From NCBI GenBank assembly GCA_021443605.1, contig JABUTQ010000177.1, positions 1-5,710 of the forward strand: DNA of 5,710 nucleotides, read 5' to 3'. Both the position numbers and the translations under genes were made by a program. Shown in pieces: positions 1 through 5,710 of this stretch. The notes beneath the pieces are model-generated. The model made no database searches, was not told the DNA's origin, and saw only the letters and a list, made by a program, of their open reading frames with translations. Position 1 is the first letter of the stretch; every line of letters starts with the position of its first letter. The DNA is from Bacteroidales bacterium (GTDB lineage Bacteria; Bacteroidota; Bacteroidia; Bacteroidales; UBA932).

Positions 1-1082
1 CATTTGAAGAAAAGACCGTAGAGGGGATTTCCGCAATCAGGGGAATCAAGTATTCCAATATGGAAAACGCCGTCAAAAACGGAATTATCAGCCAATTCCT
101 TCAGCTGCTGTCCAAAATGTACAAAGGGGGCAAAGTTTCAGGAATATTCACCACTTCCACAGACGTCGTTTCAAGGCTCCTTACCTTGATGCTCCTTACC
201 GTAGGGTCGTATTTTGTATTCAGAAACGAACTTACAATCGGCGAGCTCGTCTCGTTCTACGCCATAAGTTCTTATTTTTCGATACCACTTGGGGAGATAG
301 TTGGAATAAACGGCAGGATGACAGAAGCCAAGGTTTCCGCACAACGCCTATTCGAGATTATGGATGCGGAGACAGAGGATTACAGCGGCTCGGATGTCGG
401 CTTGGATCGGTGCAGAGATATTGTATTCAAAAACGTATCTTTTTCATATCCGGGGCAAAAGACACTTTTTAAAAACCTCAACGTCACTTTTCCGGCCGGC
501 AAGATTACAGCGATTGTGGGGGAAAGCGGTTGCGGAAAAAGCACCGTGGCCTCGCTTCTGATGCGCGGTTACAAGCCGCAGGAGGGATCAATCACAATCG
601 GCGGTATCGACATCTCGGCCATAGCGTTGAAGAAATGGAGAAAATATGCCGCAATGGTGCCGCAGGAGACGCCACTTCTGAACTGCACCCTGCTCGAAAA
701 CATCTGCGGGATGGAGAAAAAACCTGATATCGAAAGGGTTGCAGAAATAATAAAGGATCTTGGGATGGAAGAGTTCATCTCCTCCCTTCCGATGGGGCTT
801 GCAACCCGTGCCGGTGAAGGGGGATGCCTTTTGTCCGGTGGTCAGAGGCAACGAATCTTCCTTGCAAAGGCACTCTACCGAGCGCCGAAAGTATTGATTC
901 TGGACGAGGCCACTTCCTCGTTGGACAACAACACGCAAAACGACATTCTAAACGCCATTATCCGTCTGAAAGACAAAGGATTATCGGTAATTATGATTAC
1001 CCATAAGAAAGAGACTGCAGAAATATCAGACAACATTATAGATTTGAGTGCGCACTCAGGCTGCAAATCCTGTCCGCAGTAA
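1..1082 (+). CDS. ABC exporter, peptidase-containing bacteriocin/peptide exporter type (5' partial)
   Basis: This is the C-terminal part of an inner-membrane ABC exporter. The frame is open from base 3, so the Met codon at 60 is internal and the true start lies left of the window. Up to about base 360 it encodes the end of a transmembrane domain, with hydrophobic segments near 174-230 and 237-300 and the PLGEIVGINGRMTEAKV stretch typical of the link to the ATPase in SunT/PCAT-like exporters. The ATPase domain is complete: Walker A GESGCGKST (519-545), Q-loop Gln (663-665), signature LSGGQ (831-845), Walker B VLILDE (891-908) and switch His (1002-1004). Such exporters cleave Gly-Gly leaders with an N-terminal C39 peptidase while exporting the core; that domain is not visible here, so the subtype is inferred from the membrane-domain sequence and from the two Gly-Gly peptides directly downstream. 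A generic MsbA-like exporter is the alternative. The ATPase call is certain; the peptide-exporter call is likely. Confidence 0.9.
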   Translation, partial: FEEKTVEGISAIRGIKYSNMENAVKNGIISQFLQLLSKMYKGGKVSGIFTTSTDVVSRLLTLMLLTVGSYFVFRNELTIGELVSFYAISSYFSIPLGEIVGINGRMTEAKVSAQRLFEIMDAETEDYSGSDVGLDRCRDIVFKNVSFSYPGQKTLFKNLNVTFPAGKITAIVGESGCGKSTVASLLMRGYKPQEGSITIGGIDISAIALKKWRKYAAMVPQETPLLNCTLLENICGMEKKPDIERVAEIIKDLGMEEFISSLPMGLATRAGEGGCLLSGGQRQRIFLAKALYRAPKVLILDEATSSLDNNTQNDILNAIIRLKDKGLSVIMITHKKETAEISDNIIDLSAHSGCKSCPQ

Positions 1083-1118
1083 AAAAAGTGACGGGAATCA
1101 ATCTAAAAAACAGACATT

Positions 1119-1301
1119 ATGGAAGAACTACGAAAGAACGGGATGAGGTTAGAGAGAATAACTTCTTCCGAAATGCAAGTCCGGGGAGGATCCGTCGATT
1201 GGAAGTCGATCTTCACTGTAATCAGGTATGTGGCTACGGCTATACTGACTTATATGTCAGATTTTATCAATGGGTTCAATGCCGGAAAGAAAGCAGTTTA
1301 G
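1119..1301 (+). CDS. Gly-Gly leader peptide 1, putative bacteriocin-like precursor (60 aa)
   Basis: This small gene starts 36 nt after the ABC exporter. It encodes a polar leader ending ITSSEMQVRGG (Gly-Gly at residues 23-24), followed by a 36-residue core starting SVDWKS. The core is hydrophobic and likely helical, has one Trp (W28), four basic against two acidic residues, no Cys, and a GxxxG motif (G52-G56, GFNAG) close to a basic C-terminus. This is the layout of class II bacteriocin or peptide-pheromone precursors processed by C39-peptidase exporters. No Shine-Dalgarno is seen before the ATG at 1119. A second in-frame ATG at 1143 (residue 9) would give a 16-residue leader, so the start is open. 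The leader resembles that of the next gene (shared RLxx[I/V]TxSE before the Gly-Gly), which supports both being real. Antibacterial activity is inference; a signalling role is equally possible. Confidence 0.75.
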   Translation: MEELRKNGMRLERITSSEMQVRGGSVDWKSIFTVIRYVATAILTYMSDFINGFNAGKKAV

Positions 1302-1305
1302 GAGG
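1301..1305 (+). promoter_or_regulatory. Strong ribosome binding site deciding the start of peptide 2
   Basis: GGAGG lies 8 nt before the ATG at 1314 and only 2 nt before the in-frame ATG at 1308, so 1314 is the better start. Its first G is also the last base of the TAG stop of peptide 1, which suggests translational coupling of the two genes. No other gene start visible in this window has a comparable site. Confidence 0.75.
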
Positions 1306-1313
1306 GGATGGAA

Positions 1314-1466
1314 ATGAATGCAAGATTGACAAATGTGACCTTATCGGAATCGGTATTGGTTTGCGGTGGCGTAGATACTGCGGTCAAGAAGGTGGTTTAC
1401 TACATCGGTTATGCTATAGGATGTTTGGTATCTTGGATATCTCGTCTATTTACTAAACAGGTATAA
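1314..1466 (+). CDS. Gly-Gly leader peptide 2, putative bacteriocin-like partner (50 aa)
   Basis: This short gene follows peptide 1 by 12 nt. It encodes a 19-residue leader ending VTLSESVLVCGG, which fits the double-glycine pattern well (hydrophobic at -12 and -4, Glu at -8, Gly-Gly at -2/-1). The 31-residue core starts VDTAVKK. It is hydrophobic and cationic (four basic, one acidic residue), with an aromatic YY pair, a GxxxG motif (G32-G36, GYAIG), one Cys (C37), one Trp (W41) and a basic C-terminal tail. The core opens with VD, as the core of peptide 1 opens with SVD. A starting Met at 1308 would add two residues, but the ribosome binding site favours 1314. Two short adjacent peptides with related leaders, coupled translation and GxxxG in each core match the architecture of class IIb two-peptide bacteriocins. 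No homologue is recognised by name, and the activity is inference. Confidence 0.78.
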   Translation: MNARLTNVTLSESVLVCGGVDTAVKKVVYYIGYAIGCLVSWISRLFTKQV

Positions 1467-1482
1467 GGAGCTGTATAAACTT

Positions 1483-1562
1483 AAGGTTTCAGCTTCTATT
1501 CCTTTTCACAATCATTCATCAAAAATGCTTAAATCTTTCGCCTCGGAAGCTGAAACCTTTTT
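1483..1562 (+). terminator. Perfect 14-bp inverted repeat with T-run: terminator or attenuator
   Basis: Bases 1483-1496 (AAGGTTTCAGCTTC) are perfectly complementary to 1546-1559, leaving a 49-nt AT-rich loop; the downstream arm ends in TTTTT (1558-1562). A G-U pair can extend the stem inwards by one. The stem plus U-run resembles a rho-independent terminator closing the exporter/peptide operon, but the loop is much longer than usual. Only 11 nt separate the T-run from the ATG of the TolC-family gene, too little for a separate promoter. Therefore, if the element terminates, transcription of the downstream genes must start inside the element or read through it. An attenuator, a translation-masking leader or a tiny inverted-repeat element are alternatives. 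The rest of the gap (1467-1573) holds nothing else I can support. Confidence 0.55.
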
Positions 1563-1573
1563 ATCCGAACAAT

Positions 1574-2875
1574 ATGAAAATTCTCAATATAATTCCTTTC
1601 TTTGCCGCTACAATCGTCTCAATCACAGTGGCCTACAGCCAGACTTTGTCAACTTTGGATGAATGTATCTCATACGCCATCTCCCACAACCTGGAGATAG
1701 TCCAGAACGAGATTGCAGTTATTCAGGCCAAGAACAACCTGCAGCAGGCAAAAATCGGTATCCTTCCTGAACTCTCCGCAGAATTGACACACAATACAAA
1801 TTGGGGAAGAAGCGTTGATTTGCAGGAGCTTGAGATTGTCAAAAACAAGACCGGCTCGTTCAGCGCCTCTGCAGGGATTTCGGTGACACTGTTCGACGGC
1901 CTGAGACAATTTAATACGATTAGAGAGAAAAAGGCCGAGATGAAATTCAGCGAAGCTTCCCTCAACCAAGGAAAAGAAGATCTGATTTTCAACGTGTTGA
2001 AAGCATATCTACAAGTGCTTTTGTCGTGGCAGATTCTGAATGACGCTCAGACCGCCCACAAAGGGATATTAGACCAGAAGGAGAAGATAGCCATAATCGT
2101 TGAGGCCGGGGGAAGGCCATACGGAGACTTGCTGGAAATATCTTCCAGGGAAGCCACAGAGAGGGTGAATGCGGCCAAAGCGAAGAGTGATCTGGATATG
2201 GCATATCTCTCACTGCGTCACATACTAAATCTCCCCGACAGTATGGAAGTTGAGATAAATATCCCTGATTATGAAGAACTTGAGGCCAATTCCATCCCGA
2301 ATATGGAGCAAGCGTCACTGCTTCCGCAAGTGCAGAAAGCCACCAACATGGTGGATAAGGCCACACGCGGCCTGTCGCTCGCTTACGGGCAACTTTCACC
2401 GAAAATCAGAATCAGTGGAGGTATCGGTTCTTACTACAGCGATGCCGCAACGGGAGATTTCAGCAAGCAGTTCAAGGATAACGTCAACCCATCCATAGGG
2501 ATAACGATGGCAATCCCGATTTTCAACAAGTTAGAAATCATCAACGGCATCAGGAATGCAAAGCTCTCGGTTTCATCTGCAAAGGCGGCATACGATTCGG
2601 CATTGCTCAGCGCAGAAAAAGCGATCACTGAGGCAGTTTATGAAGCGTTCAGCCTGAAAGGGACGAGGGATGCCGCCATGGAGAGCCTCACCTATGCAGA
2701 AGAAACATACAATTACGCGCTGCTGAAGTTCAATTTGGGAGAAATCTCTCCATCGGAATACGTCACGGCCAGGATGAATCTGGATAAGGCTCAATGCGAA
2801 TATCATCAGGCAAAGTATCGCTATATATTTCAAATAAAGATACTTGAATACTACAGGAGACTCGGTCGAACATAA
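1574..2875 (+). CDS. TolC-family outer-membrane efflux/secretion channel
   Basis: The 433-aa product is an outer-membrane factor that would form the trimeric exit duct of a tripartite exporter. The N-terminus is a signal peptide (Lys, then a hydrophobic stretch to about residue 20, likely cleaved near AYSQ). The mature protein shows the internal duplication of the OEP family: LDECISYAISHNLEI opens the first half, VTLFDGLRQFNTI (104-116) marks the strand/helix turn of repeat 1 and IPIFNKLEIINGIRNAK (314-330) that of repeat 2. Long Ala/Glu/Lys-rich coiled-coil helices lie between them, and the usual C-terminal LGEISPSEYVTAR segment runs from about 388. Length is normal for Bacteroidetes members. 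No Shine-Dalgarno is seen; the start is supported by the signal peptide. It is followed after 8 nt by its periplasmic adaptor, so the two are surely co-transcribed. The substrate is unknown; the adjacent Gly-Gly peptides are one candidate. Confidence 0.93.
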   Translation: MKILNIIPFFAATIVSITVAYSQTLSTLDECISYAISHNLEIVQNEIAVIQAKNNLQQAKIGILPELSAELTHNTNWGRSVDLQELEIVKNKTGSFSASAGISVTLFDGLRQFNTIREKKAEMKFSEASLNQGKEDLIFNVLKAYLQVLLSWQILNDAQTAHKGILDQKEKIAIIVEAGGRPYGDLLEISSREATERVNAAKAKSDLDMAYLSLRHILNLPDSMEVEINIPDYEELEANSIPNMEQASLLPQVQKATNMVDKATRGLSLAYGQLSPKIRISGGIGSYYSDAATGDFSKQFKDNVNPSIGITMAIPIFNKLEIINGIRNAKLSVSSAKAAYDSALLSAEKAITEAVYEAFSLKGTRDAAMESLTYAEETYNYALLKFNLGEISPSEYVTARMNLDKAQCEYHQAKYRYIFQIKILEYYRRLGRT

Positions 2876-2883
2876 AAGGCATA

Positions 2884-4077
2884 ATGAAAAATCAAATCAA
2901 AAATCATCTCAATCTGAAAAATATGGCAATATGCGGCGGAATCATCGTCATTGCCATACTGTTTCTGTTTCCCTCCAAAGACAACTCCACTGAAGTGACC
3001 TGCACGACAGCAACAATCGGAGAAATACGTGAAAGCGTCCTTGCAAACGGCAGAATAAACCCTTCGGTGGAAATCACCCTCTCCCCCGACGTTTCGGGCG
3101 AAATCGTGGAGTTGAACTGCCACGAGGGGGATTCCGTCACCAAAGGGGATCTTCTGGTGAAAATCAGGCAGGATGTCTATCTCTCCATTGCCGAACGAGC
3201 GGAAGCGGCCTTGAATACGGCAAGGGCTCAACACTCGCAACAGAATGCACGATATATGCAGGCACTGCGCAAGTACCGGAGAGACAGCACCTTATACGCA
3301 GGGGGCGCAATTTCGAGGACTGAGATGGAGTCTTCTATGGCAGAAAAGGAGATTGCAAGGGAACAACTGAAAGGGACTGCATTTGCAATCAGAAGCGAAA
3401 GCGCATCCCTCAAGGAGGCAAAAGACAACTTGGAAAAAACTCTCATTTATGCACCGATTTCCGGAATCGTTTCAATGCTCTCCGTCAAGACAGGCGAACG
3501 GGTGGTGGGGACATCCCAGATGGCAGGAACGGAGATGATGAGGATTGCCGATTTTCAGAAGATGGAACTCACCGTTGATGTGAACGAAAACGACATCGTG
3601 AAAATTTCAATGGACAACAGTGCATCCATCTCTATTGATGCATATCCAAACAGGACTTTCACCGGATATGTATGCGGAATGTCCAGCTCGGCCGGAAACG
3701 GAGTCATTTCATCGGGGCAGGTCACAAGTTTCAGGGTAAAAATAGATATCGATCCTCAATCGTATTCAGACCTCGCTTCAGATGGGGTTTTGCCGCTGCG
3801 ACCGGGAATGAGCGCCACCGCCACAATAAATACGGGAGTAAGGGAGGGAGTTGTGGTCGTGCCCATAAAGAGCGTGACGACACGCGACGGCTCAGATGCA
3901 GTGTGGGTTGTCGATAGAGAAAACATAGTGAGTATCAGAAAGATAATTACCGGGATACAAGATAAGGACAATATTGAAGTCAAAAGTGGATTGGAAATTG
4001 GCGAAACAGTTGTATCTTCGCCGTGGTCTGCGGTGAGCCGCACACTTGAAGATGGCGACAATGTAAAAATCAGATAA
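2884..4077 (+). CDS. Periplasmic adaptor (membrane fusion protein), RND/MacA type
   Basis: The 397-aa protein links an inner-membrane pump to the TolC-type channel. Domains in order are: an N-terminal membrane anchor (about residues 14-29); a first lipoyl half-motif (63-95, with SPDVSGEIVEL and GDSVTKGDLL); an alpha-helical hairpin (about 96-186, Ala/Glu/Arg-rich); a second lipoyl half (187-223, YAPISGIVSMLSVKTGERV); a beta-barrel domain (about 225-320, with VDVNENDIV and RPGMSATATI); and a membrane-proximal domain to the end. This four-domain plan is that of AcrA/MacA-like adaptors rather than the longer HlyD/CvaA type usual for bacteriocin exporters. No MacB permease or RND pump gene follows, so its pump is either the ABC exporter upstream or encoded elsewhere. 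It lies 8 nt after the channel gene and 5 nt before tsaB, clearly within one operon. AAAAGG just before the start could act as a weak ribosome binding site. Confidence 0.93.
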   Translation: MKNQIKNHLNLKNMAICGGIIVIAILFLFPSKDNSTEVTCTTATIGEIRESVLANGRINPSVEITLSPDVSGEIVELNCHEGDSVTKGDLLVKIRQDVYLSIAERAEAALNTARAQHSQQNARYMQALRKYRRDSTLYAGGAISRTEMESSMAEKEIAREQLKGTAFAIRSESASLKEAKDNLEKTLIYAPISGIVSMLSVKTGERVVGTSQMAGTEMMRIADFQKMELTVDVNENDIVKISMDNSASISIDAYPNRTFTGYVCGMSSSAGNGVISSGQVTSFRVKIDIDPQSYSDLASDGVLPLRPGMSATATINTGVREGVVVVPIKSVTTRDGSDAVWVVDRENIVSIRKIITGIQDKDNIEVKSGLEIGETVVSSPWSAVSRTLEDGDNVKIR

Positions 4078-4082
4078 TCAAG

Positions 4083-4790
4083 ATGAAAGATACCATAATC
4101 CTATCTATAGAAACTGCCGAGGAGGGGTGTTCAGCAGCGCTTGGCATCGGTGGCAGATTGTATGGCTCCAAAGGGATAAGCATCCCACGTGCACAAGCCG
4201 CGCAACTGGCAGTTTTGGTGGATGACCTTTTTAAATCCGCAGGAATAGCCCCATCTGAATGCGATGCCGTTGCCGTCAGCTCGGGGCCAGGCTCTTATAC
4301 GGGGCTCCGTGTGGGGGTATCGACCGCAAAGGGATTATGCTTTGGTCTGAGCAAGCCGCTGATTGCGGTAAGCACCCTCGACCTGCTGATGGAAACAGGA
4401 CGCGAATATTCCAAGTATGAATCAGATACAGATTTCCTAATCCCTATGATTGATGCCAGAAGGATGGAAGTCTATTCGACGGTTTACGATGCATCCGGAA
4501 AGGAGTTGGAAGCGCCGCAGGCCGTAATACTGGAGCCCGATTCTTTCACAAATTACCTCGACCGCGGCAAAGTAATCTTTACAGGGAGCGGAGCCGGCAA
4601 ATTCAAGGAGATACAACATCATCCAAATGCCCTCTTTCTTCCCACCCAACCCGATGCCGTATATATGGTAAAATTGGCAGAAGCCGCCTTCAACAAAGGG
4701 AGATTCGCCGATACGGCATATTTTGAGCCTTTTTATCTGAAGAATTTCACACCGGGAATCAGCAAAAAGAATATCCTCTCAAAGGAATAG
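4083..4790 (+). CDS. tsaB: tRNA threonylcarbamoyladenosine biosynthesis protein TsaB (YeaZ)
   Basis: TsaB is the non-catalytic ASKHA-fold partner of TsaD; with TsaE they transfer the threonylcarbamoyl group to A37 of ANN-decoding tRNAs (t6A) in the cytoplasm. The 235-aa length is typical. Visible hallmarks are the N-terminal LSIETA strand (7-12), the diagnostic block SSGPGSYTGLRVGVSTAKG (66-84), PMIDARRMEVY (121-131) and the C-terminal FEPFYLKNF (214-222). The segment after the second strand reads RAQAAQL, where many family members have a His; TsaB does not use metal-binding residues, so this is probably harmless. The start is 5 nt after the adaptor stop, placing a gene that is usually essential at the end of a transport operon. 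No Shine-Dalgarno is evident. Confidence 0.95.
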   Translation: MKDTIILSIETAEEGCSAALGIGGRLYGSKGISIPRAQAAQLAVLVDDLFKSAGIAPSECDAVAVSSGPGSYTGLRVGVSTAKGLCFGLSKPLIAVSTLDLLMETGREYSKYESDTDFLIPMIDARRMEVYSTVYDASGKELEAPQAVILEPDSFTNYLDRGKVIFTGSGAGKFKEIQHHPNALFLPTQPDAVYMVKLAEAAFNKGRFADTAYFEPFYLKNFTPGISKKNILSKE

Positions 4791-4809
4791 AAAAACCGAA
4801 AAATATTCG

Positions 4810-4817
4810 TACCTTTG
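4810..4817 (+). promoter_or_regulatory. Bacteroidetes-type -7 promoter element for engB
   Basis: TACCTTTG matches the Bacteroides sigma-ABfr -7 consensus TAnnTTTG exactly. It sits in the 46-nt gap between tsaB and engB, 19 nt before the engB start, which would give a short leader. No TTTG-like -33 element is present at the expected distance, so strength is uncertain; the -33 box is often degenerate. Confidence 0.6.
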
Positions 4818-4836
4818 TGCCTTAATCAATCAATCT

Positions 4837-5442
4837 ATGTTGAAAATAACACAGGCAGAGTTTATCAGCAGCTGTACGAAGATTTCGGACAAGCCGAAGA
4901 GGCTCCTCCCCGAGTTTGCCTTCATAGGAAGGTCTAATGTCGGAAAGTCCTCATTGATTAACTCACTGTGCGGAAACAAATCACTCGCCCACACTTCTTC
5001 CACTCCAGGGAAAACGCAGTGTATCAATCATTTTCTGATTAACGACAGCTGGTATCTCGTGGATCTTCCGGGATACGGATTTGCAAAGGCTCCGGCAAAA
5101 GTTCGAGCTTCAATCGAGCAGGTCATCAACGAGTACATCCATAAATCAAAAGAGATGGTTCTCCTTTTCGTGCTGCTCGACTCCCGTCACGACATTCAGA
5201 AAAACGACCTCGATTTCCTCATAAACCTCGGGGAGAATGGGATTCCGTTCTCGATTATTTTCACAAAAGGGGACAAACTTTCGAAAAACGGACTTGAGTC
5301 GCAAGTGGCAAAGAACAAGAAGTTCCTGATGAATTACTGGGAAGAGCTTCCCCCCGTTTTTATGACATCTTCACTTACCGGCGACGGGCGTGATGAACTT
5401 TTAAAATACATTTCACTGACACTAAACTCATTAAAAAAATAA
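4837..5442 (+). CDS. engB: Ribosome-assembly GTPase EngB/YsxC (YihA)
   Basis: The 201-aa P-loop GTPase of the TrmE-Era-EngA-YihA-Septin group is needed for assembly of the large ribosomal subunit and acts in the cytoplasm. All nucleotide-binding motifs are present: G1 GRSNVGKSS (31-39), switch I/G2 TSSTPGKTQ (53-61) with the conserved Thr-Pro-Gly, G3 DLPGYGFA (76-83), G4 TKGD (143-146) and G5 TSS (177-179). GRSNVGKSSLIN together with DLPGYG is diagnostic of this family rather than Era or Der. Length is normal and the start gives the usual short beta-strand before residue 31. A -7 promoter element lies just upstream and prs begins 14 nt downstream, so the two may be co-transcribed. No Shine-Dalgarno is seen. 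Confidence 0.96.
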   Translation: MLKITQAEFISSCTKISDKPKRLLPEFAFIGRSNVGKSSLINSLCGNKSLAHTSSTPGKTQCINHFLINDSWYLVDLPGYGFAKAPAKVRASIEQVINEYIHKSKEMVLLFVLLDSRHDIQKNDLDFLINLGENGIPFSIIFTKGDKLSKNGLESQVAKNKKFLMNYWEELPPVFMTSSLTGDGRDELLKYISLTLNSLKK

Positions 5443-5456
5443 GAAAAATAACAGCA

Positions 5457-5710
5457 ATGGAGCAACATGACCACCAGATGAAGATTTTTGCCTGCAGGAG
5501 TTCAAGATACCTCGCAGAAAAAATCGCCAGAAAATTAGGACTTGAAGTAGGAAAATCAATCGTAACCGTATTCAGCGATGGTGAATTCCAGCCGGCTTAC
5601 GATGAAAGCGTGCGCGGTGCGACCGTCTTTATCGTACAATCGACTTTCCCTCCTACTGAAAACCTTATGGAACTACTCCTTATGATTGACGCGGCAAGAC
5701 GCGCTTCGGC
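5457..5710 (+). CDS. prs: Ribose-phosphate pyrophosphokinase (PRPP synthetase), 3' partial
   Basis: PRPP synthetase makes phosphoribosyl pyrophosphate from ribose 5-phosphate and ATP, feeding purine, pyrimidine, His, Trp and NAD synthesis. The first 84 codons are in the window and the frame runs off the right edge. Family landmarks are SSRYLAEKIA (15-24), FSDGEF (39-44, the DGE loop), SVRGATVFIVQSTFPPTENL (51-70) and MELLLMIDAARRAS (71-84). The Met at 5457 is taken as the start; Met-8 at 5478 (MKIFACRSS) is a realistic alternative, because family alignments usually begin at about this point. No Shine-Dalgarno is seen before either. It follows engB by 14 nt with no terminator-like structure between them. 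Confidence 0.94.
   Translation, partial: MEQHDHQMKIFACRSSRYLAEKIARKLGLEVGKSIVTVFSDGEFQPAYDESVRGATVFIVQSTFPPTENLMELLLMIDAARRAS

Noticed and set aside
60..62. Met codon at 60 as the start of the ABC gene
   Set aside because: The frame is open to base 3 and the residues before it (EGISAIRGIKYSN) match the conserved membrane-domain sequence of this exporter family, so the gene continues left of the window.
1088..1456. A 122-codon open frame starting with GTG that spans both peptide genes in another frame
   Set aside because: Its translation is rich in Arg, Cys and Gly with no recognisable domain. It overlaps two short frames that have coherent leader/core architecture and a good ribosome binding site, so it is read as a shadow.
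1525..1662. A 45-codon frame (MLKSFASEAETF...) starting in the hairpin loop, considered as an immunity or leader peptide
   Set aside because: It runs out of frame through the signal-peptide region of the TolC gene, is hydrophilic rather than membrane-like, and has no ribosome binding site.
1989..2399. A 136-codon antisense frame inside the TolC gene
   Set aside because: Trp/Pro/Ser-rich translation without a domain, fully inside a clear TolC-family gene; a shadow frame.
2851..3240. A 129-codon antisense frame over the start of the adaptor gene
   Set aside because: It lies opposite a well-supported adaptor gene, shows no family features and has no promoter context.
5443..5456. Possible terminator or separate promoter between engB and prs
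   Set aside because: The gap is only 14 nt of A-rich sequence with no stem and no TAnnTTTG-like element.

Overview
The window looks like a chromosomal segment from a member of the Bacteroidetes (Bacteroidota). The reasons are protein style (the TolC-type protein, the adaptor and the PRPP synthetase all read like Bacteroidetes versions), the near absence of Shine-Dalgarno sequences before most starts, and a TAnnTTTG-type -7 promoter element ahead of the engB/ysxC-like GTPase gene. I cannot name a genus. All genes read on the + strand and spacing is tight.

Region 1 (1-1466) is a small peptide-export locus. It opens with the 3' part of an ABC exporter (end of the membrane domain plus a complete ATPase domain) that resembles peptidase-containing bacteriocin exporters; its N-terminus, where a C39 peptidase would sit, is outside the window. 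Two very short genes follow, at 1119-1301 (60 aa) and 1314-1466 (50 aa). Both encode a short leader ending in Gly-Gly, followed by a small cationic hydrophobic core peptide. The leaders are related to each other, both cores carry a GxxxG motif, and the second gene is coupled to the first by a Shine-Dalgarno sequence that begins on the last base of the first gene's stop codon. Together they look like a two-peptide (class IIb-like) bacteriocin or signalling-peptide pair. The second gene is easily missed because of its size.

Region 2 (1467-1573) is a gene-free gap. It holds a perfect 14-bp inverted repeat around a 49-nt loop, ending in a T-run only 11 nt before the next start codon. It is either an unusual terminator or an attenuator/leader structure.

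Region 3 (1574-4790) is a compact run of an outer-membrane TolC-family protein, an RND/MacA-type periplasmic adaptor, and tsaB (t6A tRNA modification). No inner-membrane pump follows the adaptor, so the upstream ABC exporter is a plausible but unproven partner; together they would form a complete envelope-spanning export path for the two peptides.

Region 4 (4837-5710) holds housekeeping genes: the ribosome-assembly GTPase gene engB/ysxC, preceded by its own -7-like element, and the 5' part of prs (PRPP synthetase), which runs off the right edge. No tRNA, rRNA, CRISPR array or insertion sequence was seen.
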